A stretch of 64,000 bases of DNA. It comes from Pukyongia sp. GTDB taxonomy: Bacteria > Bacteroidota > Bacteroidia > Flavobacteriales > Flavobacteriaceae. Under the pieces are notes generated by a model. The model was not told the origin of the DNA and did no database searches. It saw only the letters and a program-made list of their open reading frames with translations. Positions 54,821-61,852 of the stretch are shown here, in pieces; the first letter of the stretch is position 1; each line of letters starts with the position of its first letter. Made by a program: the position numbers and the translations under genes. The stretch covers positions 248,001 through 312,000 of the forward strand of contig JASBSY010000014.1 of NCBI GenBank assembly GCA_030148705.1. Direction: 5' to 3'.

Positions 54821-56299
54821 CTAATTAGACACCCTTGCGCGAATGATATCGAGCAGGGTGTAATAAACACTGTCTGTAGTAAGAGAATCGTCTTTGGATT
54901 CGATCAGCTTCCTGTATGTGTCGGGGTATTTTTCCCGGTAGGATTCCGAAAGCCAAATCATATAAGCGGGATTGGTCAGCGCTTTTCCTTTTTGGGCGTG
55001 CAGCCATCTTCCGTCTTCCCCAAGTAGTTCCCCGTGGTCGGAAATATAAACCATAGCTGTGGGCACAGCCTGTTTTTCCAGGCTCTTGATTATCTCATTC
55101 AGAAAAAAGTCCAGATATACGATGGTGTTATCGTACGAATTGATCATTTGCTCCCTGCTAAGGGAAGGAATATACTTGCTGTCGATAACCGGCGTAAACT
55201 TTCTGTGCTCGTCCGTATAACGATTCTCGTACCACCAATGGCTCCCGATCATATGAATGGTTATTAGCTGACTATGCGGCTCCCTTAGCAGCGAGTCCAT
55301 TGGCTTCAGCATCACTTCGTCCAGTTCTTTATCAAAGCTGAAGACTGACCGGTACTTATCCACCAGAATGACTTCATCGTTCGTTTCTGTAATTGGCAAG
55401 AATGATTTTTCCAAGGTCTGGTTGCCAATCCACACCGTGCGATAACCTGTAAGCTTTGCAGGATCGTACACAGAAGTCAGGGGCCTGCTCACATCTTCCA
55501 GTTCCTGGTCGGTTAATAATTGAGGAACGCTGGTAGCCGTTACGGTTTTGCTTGTATATACATTAGGAAAACTTATCAGGCCCGGGCGTCCGGACAGAAG
55601 TTCGGTAGTATTGCGTGCATACCCGTTAAGCCCCAGATGATCTGCTCGTACAGTTTCCCCAAGCACAAAGACGACTTTCACGCTATCCTGAAGCCTTTCA
55701 AATTTGGGAAATCTCTTGTTTAATTCCAGCGGGGGCTTTTCGTAATACTCATGAACTCCGGTTATCACATTATAAGGCAGCCGAAAATTCAGAATTCCAT
55801 ACTGCGATCTTTCCATGACAAAATACAGGATCACACAACCAAGGGCAGGAAGGATTAAAATTCGCCATCCGTCACGGGGATTAATCCGGTTATAGTATTT
55901 TAAGATCGCCGTTAAAACCAATACGGCCACTGCATAAAACAAAACGAAAGGCCATGTAATTATATCGATTGCTATATCCGGTTTTGTTTCGGCCACGCCC
56001 TGTATAAGTGCGGGTGTAATGGAGATATCCTGGGAATAAGCCCAAAATGAAAATCCGCAATAGATCAGGAATAAGGCCGAAAACACTATCCTGAATAACC
56101 ATCGGGAGAGGGTTAAGAAATATAGAAATCCGGCTACGGTAGTTTGAAGGACTGCCAGGTGTATAAAATACATAGCCCGATCCCTGAAACCTTCAAAAGG
56201 CACATGATAATAAGAAGCGCCTGTAATAAATAAGACTATCAGGACATTGACTATCAGGTGAAAACGGATGAGGGGCTTAATCTTTTTTAATCTTTCCAT
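54821..56299 (-). CDS. Phosphoethanolamine transferase of the EptA type (sulfatase fold)
   Basis: This 492-aa inner-membrane enzyme has five N-terminal helices (~15-150) and a periplasmic sulfatase-fold domain. The nucleophile Thr lies in VFVLGETVRADHLGLNGYARN (~210), and metal and substrate residues in IHMIGSHWWYENRY and VYISDHGELLGEDGRWLHA (~420). It should move phosphoethanolamine from phosphatidylethanolamine onto lipid A or another glycan, a change that lowers negative surface charge. The track's first codon is TTG; ATG 56299 is adjacent and better. It overlaps the acyltransferase gene by 23 bases. Confidence 0.9.
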   Translation of the reverse strand: MERLKKIKPLIRFHLIVNVLIVLFITGASYYHVPFEGFRDRAMYFIHLAVLQTTVAGFLYFLTLSRWLFRIVFSALFLIYCGFSFWAYSQDISITPALIQGVAETKPDIAIDIITWPFVLFYAVAVLVLTAILKYYNRINPRDGWRILILPALGCVILYFVMERSQYGILNFRLPYNVITGVHEYYEKPPLELNKRFPKFERLQDSVKVVFVLGETVRADHLGLNGYARNTTELLSGRPGLISFPNVYTSKTVTATSVPQLLTDQELEDVSRPLTSVYDPAKLTGYRTVWIGNQTLEKSFLPITETNDEVILVDKYRSVFSFDKELDEVMLKPMDSLLREPHSQLITIHMIGSHWWYENRYTDEHRKFTPVIDSKYIPSLSREQMINSYDNTIVYLDFFLNEIIKSLEKQAVPTAMVYISDHGELLGEDGRWLHAQKGKALTNPAYMIWLSESYREKYPDTYRKLIESKDDSLTTDSVYYTLLDIIRARVSN

Positions 56300-57293
56300 C
56301 AAGTATAGGAATGTATTTGTTCACCAGCCAAATGAAAGGGATTACCATAATAACCTGAATCACTGATAATATTAATTTTTCAACTTCACTGAACTCAAAC
56401 ACTGTAATCCCCAGCACAAGCACGGCAAATAATTTAATAACTGTTAGCATGCGTACATGTGTAGCCAGAAGTACGATGGTGTGTCTGCCAAGATAAGAGA
56501 GAAAGCGGAAAACCGGCAGGACGCGGAAAAACATCAGATATGCCACAGAACCGGCCAGGCCGCTAATAAAAAAGAGAAGTTGAGACCCATAAACGGATCG
56601 ATACATGTCGACTTTCTGATAGTTAAAATAATAGGCTGTAATGTTTATTGCCAGCATTACAGTCAAAATTATGACAGCCCTGCTTCGCGATAAACTTAAA
56701 AGGTTGTTTTTCAGCACATTACCCAATCCATAAAATCCTGTGGCCACCAATGCCACATCGAGACTCCACGCTAAGTGTATGTCGGCAAATTCTGCCCACA
56801 AGAACCCCAGCGCGCAACAAAATGCGATTCCAATAAGTACTAATTGCTGTTTTTGCAGCCGTTGAACGGCGCTGAATATCATAAAGACCAGAAAAATGCA
56901 TGGAAGAAACCACAGGGGTATGCCCCATTCCATATAAGCAGATCCTCCCTGGGCATAAAATATGCCTACAAAATTATCAAGAGGAGAGGTTTTCGAAACA
57001 AGGCTGTCTCCGTAGTTCCTGCCCAGAAAAAGCCAGAACAGATAAAGTGCGGTGGCCCAGACAAAATAAGGTATAAGTATCATCTTTGCCCTTCGCTTAA
57101 TAACCTTAGCGTTGACTGCTTTCGGATGAAACATTCCTGCAATAAAAAAGAATAATGGAACGTGAAAACTGTAGATATAGGGCTCTGTAACCGGAAAATT
57201 ATGACCGTAAACCACGAGAAAAATTGACAATCCCCTGGCCTGGTCCACCCAATCGAACCTGGTTTTATTATTAATTCTATCTACTACGGTCAA
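56277..57293 (-). CDS. Acyltransferase family 3 membrane protein
   Basis: This 338-aa protein has about ten membrane helices and the family start RFDWVDQARGLSIFLVVYGHNFPV (~12-35), in which the RG and the catalytic-type His are conserved. Such proteins O-acylate sugars of LPS, peptidoglycan or exopolysaccharides. An in-frame stop immediately precedes the TTG at 57293 and no early ATG exists, so TTG is the likely start. It leads a two-gene unit with the EptA-type gene, which points to lipid A or surface glycan modification. Confidence 0.87.
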   Translation of the reverse strand: MTVVDRINNKTRFDWVDQARGLSIFLVVYGHNFPVTEPYIYSFHVPLFFFIAGMFHPKAVNAKVIKRRAKMILIPYFVWATALYLFWLFLGRNYGDSLVSKTSPLDNFVGIFYAQGGSAYMEWGIPLWFLPCIFLVFMIFSAVQRLQKQQLVLIGIAFCCALGFLWAEFADIHLAWSLDVALVATGFYGLGNVLKNNLLSLSRSRAVIILTVMLAINITAYYFNYQKVDMYRSVYGSQLLFFISGLAGSVAYLMFFRVLPVFRFLSYLGRHTIVLLATHVRMLTVIKLFAVLVLGITVFEFSEVEKLILSVIQVIMVIPFIWLVNKYIPILDGKIKKD

Positions 57294-57426
57294 TTACTGT
57301 TATAAAGTTTAAAAGCCCTAAAGTTATTGTTTTTATATTTTCCAAGAGCAGGCCCTTGTTCTCCATATAATCAAAATAAATTCACCCTGTTTTCATGAAA
57401 TCAGACTACAACAGCATTTTTTTTGC

Positions 57427-57456
57427 TTGCGGTGGGTTAAATATATAATACTTTCA
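57427..57456 (+). promoter_or_regulatory. Possible promoter of the cysteine-rich protein gene
   Basis: TTG (57427-57429), a 19-base spacer and TACTTTCA (57449-57456, two mismatches to TAnnTTTG) lie 56 bases before the ATG at 57513. The rest of the 219-base divergent gap is AT-rich and shows nothing else. Confidence 0.25.
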
Positions 57457-57512
57457 CAGGGTCTACGGTAGATCACTCAGTTGCTAACCCCCTCATTTAA
57501 AAACTATTATAG

Positions 57513-57998
57513 ATGAAAACAATTAGAACATGCTCCGCCTTTATATTAGGAGTGCTTTGGTTCGGGGTTGTGGGCGCTACTGCAAATCCCGTTTTTGAAA
57601 CTTTTACAAACAATAAGAAATGTCCGGGTGAAAAAAGCTCCTGCGAAGTCACAGATGAGCGAAAGGAGTACGACTTTTCAGACTACGCCATTGGTCAGTT
57701 TACGGAATTCGCCGGTTACGACGCTCGCGGGAATGAATTTACATATAGGGTAACCCGCGTACACGGGGGAATTGATGTTGCCGTGAAAACGAAGACCATT
57801 GGCAAAGTGGATAGGAACACAACTATTGTATTCAAAGGCCCAAAAGGTGTTGTTAAAACCGTTAGGCTGGCAGATCAGTCCAGTCAGCGTTGTGGTTTGA
57901 TTTGCGTGCTGGCACATATCTGCTGCATAAAAATCCATTTAGGACCTCCCGGAAATACATGGGAGTGGGACTGTGAATGTACATATTCAAACGAATAG
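57513..57998 (+). CDS. Secreted cysteine-rich protein of unknown function
   Basis: This 161-aa protein has a signal peptide (CSAFILGVLWFGVVGATA, cleavage near residue 24). The mature part has eight cysteines: Cys37 and Cys44 near its start, then six packed in the last 35 residues (127, 131, 137, 138, 154, 156; CGLICVLAHICCIKIH and WDCEC). The middle is beta-rich (FTEFAGYDARGNEFTYRVTRVHGGIDVAVKTKTIG). I do not recognise a family. The next gene, 27 bases on and co-oriented, is a CPBP membrane protease, a class often involved in processing of or immunity to secreted peptides. A peptide-precursor or disulfide-stabilised role is speculation. Confidence 0.72.
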   Translation: MKTIRTCSAFILGVLWFGVVGATANPVFETFTNNKKCPGEKSSCEVTDERKEYDFSDYAIGQFTEFAGYDARGNEFTYRVTRVHGGIDVAVKTKTIGKVDRNTTIVFKGPKGVVKTVRLADQSSQRCGLICVLAHICCIKIHLGPPGNTWEWDCECTYSNE

Positions 57999-58025
57999 AG
58001 CATTAAAGCCAACTAGTATATTGAT

Positions 58026-58778
58026 ATGAGTATAATCAATAAAATAAGAGAAAGTGTGGTTACAAAATGGATCCTTTTGTACCATACTTTCTTCTTTATC
58101 CTGGGAAGTTATTTATTACTTCAGATCGTTTTCACCTCACTGATGTTTCTCTTCTTTAAACCGGCATCGGATACGGTGATCAAAATTCACGGATTCTACA
58201 TCGAAATCGATGGAATTACATATCAGATTTGGGATCTGCCCGAATTCTATATGGCCATTATGGTAAGCACAGTGCTTATCTTCGGAATGGTTTATTTTAT
58301 TACATGGCTTTCAGTGAAAAAGCGGCCGCTATGGTATCTGGGATTCAGACCAATGAGTATGGAATTTTTTGTCTGGTTCATCTACATTACTGTTGTTCTG
58401 GGTGTTGGTATCATCATTAAAGAATACGTAATAAAAAGCACAGAAGTATTAATTCGAGTCGTTACGCTTAAAGAAAAGATAATGCTTATACTGGGGTTGG
58501 GGCTCTTCGCTCCTTTCGTGGAAGAACTGATTTTCCGCGGATACCTCATAAGCCGTATGGACGACTTTCTCAATGATAAGAAGCGATGGATTACAGTGGT
58601 GGTTTCGTCCCTATTGTTTGCCGGCTTCCATTTCCAGTACAACCTGGCAGAGCTCAGTTATATTTTTGTAATTGGTGTTTTCCTGGCAATGATGCGTCTC
58701 AAAACAGGGTCCATCTGGTTTCCCATTCTATTTCACGTGCTCGGTAACCTGTATGCGGTGTCGCTTATACTAGCCTAA
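58026..58778 (+). CDS. CPBP family intramembrane glutamic protease
   Basis: This 250-aa membrane protein has about seven or eight helices. All three motifs of the CAAX-protease/bacteriocin-processing (CPBP, ABI) family are present: EELIFRG (Glu166/Glu167, Arg171), FAGFH (His202) and HVLGN (His237, Asn241). It is probably catalytically competent. Members cleave prenylated or membrane-linked substrates or give bacteriocin self-immunity. It is co-directional with the cysteine-rich secreted protein gene, suggesting a functional pair. Its stop shares bases with convergent glnS. Confidence 0.9.
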   Translation: MSIINKIRESVVTKWILLYHTFFFILGSYLLLQIVFTSLMFLFFKPASDTVIKIHGFYIEIDGITYQIWDLPEFYMAIMVSTVLIFGMVYFITWLSVKKRPLWYLGFRPMSMEFFVWFIYITVVLGVGIIIKEYVIKSTEVLIRVVTLKEKIMLILGLGLFAPFVEELIFRGYLISRMDDFLNDKKRWITVVVSSLLFAGFHFQYNLAELSYIFVIGVFLAMMRLKTGSIWFPILFHVLGNLYAVSLILA

Positions 58779-60454
58779 GCCTTGTCTAGTTTTGCCCAGG
58801 AATCCCTTAACGGTACTGTTCTGTTAAAGACCATCTTGTCTTTGGTCGAGTCTCTGTCGACCGTAAAATAACCTATACGCTGGAACTGCACTTTATCTTC
58901 AGTCTCCAGGTTCCTCAATCCGGGTTCCCCGTAAGCGGTAATCACTTCGAGAGAATTGGGGTTGAGAAATTCCATAAAATCCTTGTCTTTGTGGGTGTCG
59001 GGGGCGGGATCTGAAAACAAACGGTCGTACAGCCGCACTTCGATTGGCAGCGCGTGTTTGGCTGAAACCCAATGAAGAGTGCCTTTCACTTTTCGCATAG
59101 AGGCCTCGGTGCCACTGCCGCTGCGACTTTCGGGATCGTACGTACAGTGAATCTCTGTAATATTCCCGTCATCGTCCTTAACTACGCTTTCCCCTTGAAT
59201 GATATAGGCATTCTTAAGGCGCACCTCTTTCCCTAAAGTTAACCTGAAGAATTTTCGATTCGCTTCTTCTTTAAAATCTTCCCGCTCAATATAGAGCACC
59301 CCGGAAAATGGAATCTCTCTGGATCCGGCGCTTTCATCCTCAGGATTGTTCTCGGCTTCCAGCATTTCCGTCTTCCCTTCCGGGTAGTTGGTCAATATTA
59401 GTTTTACCGGGTCCAGCACCGCCATTACACGAGTAGCCTTTTTATTCAGGTCTTCCCGAACATTGAATTCCAAATGAGATACATCGATAAGATTTTCTCG
59501 TTTCCCCACGCCTATACTATCGGCAAAGTTACGAATGGACTCCGGGGTATAACCTCGTCTTCTCAACCCGGAAATAGTGGGCATCCGCGGATCATCCCAG
59601 CCCGACACTACACCCTCCTCTACCAATCGCGCCAGTTTTCTTTTGCTCACCACCGTATGACTTAGATTTCTTCTGGCGAACTCTCTTTGCTTTGGCCGCA
59701 ATTTATTGATTTCATAAACCTGGTCCAGAAACCAATCGTATAGCTCGCGGTGGGGTAAGAATTCCAACGTACAAAACGAATGAGAAACCTGTTCTATGTA
59801 ATCGCTTTCCCCGTGGGTCCAATCGTACATTGGGAATATTTTCCAGTCGGTGTTGGTCCGGTGGTGATGTTTGTGAAGCACCCTGTACATCACAGGGTCG
59901 CGCATAAGCATATTTCCGGAAGCCATATCGATCTTTGCTCTTAAAACGTGTTGACCTTCTTCTACCTCCCCGTTCTTCATTTTTTCGAAAAGCTCCAGGC
60001 TCTCCTCTACCGGCCGATTACGATACGGGCTTTCAATCCCTGCTTCGTTCGGACTGCCTTTCTGGCGCGCAATCTCGTCTGAAGATTGAGAATCAACATA
60101 GGCTTTGTCGTTCTTTATGAACTCCACCGCCCAGTCGTATAGCTGCTGAAAATAATCGGAAGCATAGCGCTCTTCCGCCCAGCTGAAACCCAGCCATTCG
60201 ATATCGCGTTTAATCGCATCTACAAATTCCTGTTCCTCTTTGGCGGGGTTGGTGTCGTCGAATCTCAGGTTTACCGGTGCGTTGTATTTTTCGCCCAAAC
60301 CGAAGTTCAGGCAAATAGATGAAGCATGCCCAATGTGCAGGTAACCGTTGGGCTCGGGAGGAAACCTAAACCTCAGATCCTCTTTCGAATACCCTTGCTG
60401 CAAATCATTTTCAATAATGTGCTCAATAAAATTAAGCGAATCTTCTTTCGACAT
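58775..60454 (-). CDS. glnS: Glutaminyl-tRNA synthetase
   Basis: This 559-aa class I synthetase has RFPPEPNGYLHIGHASSICLNFG (HIGH motif, ~28-50), LRFDDTNPAKEEQEFVDAI, YDWTHGESDYIEQVSHSFCTLEF and the KMSKS-type loop VVSKRKLARLVEEG. The C-terminal beta-barrel anticodon-binding domains are present. Direct Gln charging is therefore available, as is usual in Bacteroidota. ATG 60454 is clear. Confidence 0.98.
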   Translation of the reverse strand: MSKEDSLNFIEHIIENDLQQGYSKEDLRFRFPPEPNGYLHIGHASSICLNFGLGEKYNAPVNLRFDDTNPAKEEQEFVDAIKRDIEWLGFSWAEERYASDYFQQLYDWAVEFIKNDKAYVDSQSSDEIARQKGSPNEAGIESPYRNRPVEESLELFEKMKNGEVEEGQHVLRAKIDMASGNMLMRDPVMYRVLHKHHHRTNTDWKIFPMYDWTHGESDYIEQVSHSFCTLEFLPHRELYDWFLDQVYEINKLRPKQREFARRNLSHTVVSKRKLARLVEEGVVSGWDDPRMPTISGLRRRGYTPESIRNFADSIGVGKRENLIDVSHLEFNVREDLNKKATRVMAVLDPVKLILTNYPEGKTEMLEAENNPEDESAGSREIPFSGVLYIEREDFKEEANRKFFRLTLGKEVRLKNAYIIQGESVVKDDDGNITEIHCTYDPESRSGSGTEASMRKVKGTLHWVSAKHALPIEVRLYDRLFSDPAPDTHKDKDFMEFLNPNSLEVITAYGEPGLRNLETEDKVQFQRIGYFTVDRDSTKDKMVFNRTVPLRDSWAKLDKA

Positions 60455-60553
60455 AACATTTTTCTAAAGTTCAGCTGCCGCTACAATTGGTTTGTTAAAC
60501 ACTTACTGTTCCGACTTCTTCGTTTTGCAAACGACTGACAAAGGTAAAAAAAG

Positions 60554-60561
60554 TATCTTTG
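60554..60561 (+). promoter_or_regulatory. -7 box (TATCTTTG) for folB
   Basis: This is an exact TAnnTTTG match, 16 bases before the folB ATG. A TTG at 60525-60527 is 26 bases upstream, slightly longer than the usual spacer. Confidence 0.4.
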
Positions 60562-60577
60562 CCGAAAGCATTTATTG

Positions 60578-60934
60578 ATGAGTACAATTCGCTTAAAGGA
60601 CATTCGTATCTTCACCAATCACGGATGTCTTTCAGAAGAAGAAAAAATTGGGAGTGATTATCTGGTTGACCTGGTTGTACGAGCCGACCTGTCCCGGGCA
60701 GCAACCACAGACAACCTTAAGGATACCATAGATTATGTTCATCTTAACCGGATCGTAAAAGAACAGATGGCAATTCGATCCAAACTGCTCGAACATGTGG
60801 GGCAGCGTATAATAGATGCTATTTTCAACGCCCTGCCGGAAGTGGAGTTTGTTAAGGTGCGTGTTTCTAAATTAAACCCTCCAATAGGTGGTGATGTGGC
60901 CGAAGTAAGTGTAGCCATGTCTTCCTCCCGCTAA
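60578..60934 (+). CDS. folB: Dihydroneopterin aldolase
   Basis: This folate-pathway enzyme cleaves 7,8-dihydroneopterin to 6-hydroxymethyl-dihydropterin and glycolaldehyde. The 118-aa protein has FTNHGCLSEEEKIGSDYLVDL (~11-31, with the conserved GxxxEE segment), DTIDYVHLNRIV (~48), LLEHVGQRIIDAI (~70) and the C-terminal VRVSKLNPPIGGDVAEVSV, where the catalytic Lys is conserved. The track starts at TTG 60575; ATG 60578 is next to it. Confidence 0.95.
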   Translation: MSTIRLKDIRIFTNHGCLSEEEKIGSDYLVDLVVRADLSRAATTDNLKDTIDYVHLNRIVKEQMAIRSKLLEHVGQRIIDAIFNALPEVEFVKVRVSKLNPPIGGDVAEVSVAMSSSR

Positions 60935-60970
60935 ATTTGTAATAATGGGCCGAAATTAAAGTTAAACTTT

Positions 60971-60978
60971 TATATTTG
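60971..60978 (+). promoter_or_regulatory. -7 box (TATATTTG) of tRNA-Cys
   Basis: This is an exact TAnnTTTG match ending 12 bases before the tRNA 5' end, which puts transcription start a few bases upstream of the mature tRNA. Confidence 0.55.
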
Positions 60979-60989
60979 CGGTCTGTAAG

Positions 60990-61060
60990 GGCATCGTGGC
61001 CGAGTGGCTAGGCAGAGGTCTGCAAAACCTTGTACAGCGGTTCGAATCCGCTCGATGCCT
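60990..61060 (+). tRNA. tRNA-Cys (GCA)
   Basis: This is a 71-nt cloverleaf. The acceptor arms GGCATCG (60990-60996) and CGATGCC (61053-61059) pair fully. The D-arm lies in GGCCGAGTGGCTAGGC, the anticodon stem GAGGT/ACCTT encloses CTGCAAA with anticodon GCA, and the T-loop is GGTTCGAATCC. The discriminator base is T, as in other tRNA-Cys. CCA is not encoded. A terminator follows at once. Confidence 0.96.
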
Positions 61061-61072
61061 CAACATCAAAAG

Positions 61073-61099
61073 CCCCTCTGAAAATGGAGGGGTTTTTTT
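61073..61099 (+). terminator. Rho-independent terminator after tRNA-Cys
   Basis: CCCCTC (61073-61078) pairs with GAGGGG (61087-61092) around an 8-base loop, followed by seven T. It ends at the stop of the convergent LysE-type gene, whose message would end in the reverse of this hairpin. Confidence 0.9.
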
Positions 61100-61793
61100 A
61101 TTTGTCCTTATCTTCCATTGGATTGGTCACAGAAGGTATTCGGTCCAGCCCTTTCTGAACGTCGTGGGGAAAGATCCCCTCAACCAGTAACAGCACCCCA
61201 AAACCGATAATTAGGATGCTTATCCATTTTTTGGTTTTAAAGATAAACCTTGGGGTCATCTTATTCTTAAGCTTCTTTGCGAGAAAGATCTTCAGCAGGT
61301 CGGTGGCAAAAAAAGTTGCGAGGACAGTTACTAAAAAAAGGATTACGCCGTTGTCGGAAGTGGTAAGGGCATTGGCCATAATAATGGTTCCTATCCATCC
61401 GGCCAGTACGCCGAAATTAACGAAGTTTAGAAGAAACCCTTTTAAGAACAGGCCTCCAAGATCCTTTTTCACTTTTACGGCATAATGCTCCCTGGCAATC
61501 TTGATAAACGATTTTGCCGTTCGTATGTAGGATATGAGCCCGTAAGCGATAAGGATTACGCCTCCAAAAATAAGCAGGCCTGGATCGTCTTTTACTTTTT
61601 CAAGAATTTTGCTGGTACCGTATAAGGCGATGAGAATAAATATTATGTCGGCTGTAATTGCGCCCAGATCGAAAAACAAGCCTGCCTTAAATCCCTTGGT
61701 AATGCTTGTCTCGATGAGTGTAAAAAAAACAGGGCCGACCATAAAGGCAAGTATGACCCCGTAAAGTGCCGCAAATAATAAACCATCGAACAT
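61098..61793 (-). CDS. LysE/RhtB family amino-acid exporter
   Basis: This ~231-aa membrane protein has six predicted helices. The family N-terminus is LLFAALYGVILAFMVGPVFFTLIETSITKGFKAGLFFDLGAITADIIF, with the GP in helix 1 and the D in helix 2 conserved. Members export amino acids or related small molecules. The track start is TTG 61808; ATG 61793 (MFDGLLFAA) is preferred. It lies 59 bases after RNase R on the same strand. The substrate is not predictable. Confidence 0.88.
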   Translation of the reverse strand: MFDGLLFAALYGVILAFMVGPVFFTLIETSITKGFKAGLFFDLGAITADIIFILIALYGTSKILEKVKDDPGLLIFGGVILIAYGLISYIRTAKSFIKIAREHYAVKVKKDLGGLFLKGFLLNFVNFGVLAGWIGTIIMANALTTSDNGVILFLVTVLATFFATDLLKIFLAKKLKNKMTPRFIFKTKKWISILIIGFGVLLLVEGIFPHDVQKGLDRIPSVTNPMEDKDK

Positions 61794-61852
61794 TATGTAA
61801 AAATACAAATTCCTTTACATCTGGTCGATGGTTCAAAAAGTTAATCGGTAGC

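Noticed and set aside
58731-58745. Third possible parS-like sequence (TTTCACGTGC)
   Set aside because: Only one half matches; the other half (CTCGG) does not, and it lies inside the CPBP coding region over conserved residues FHVLGN.
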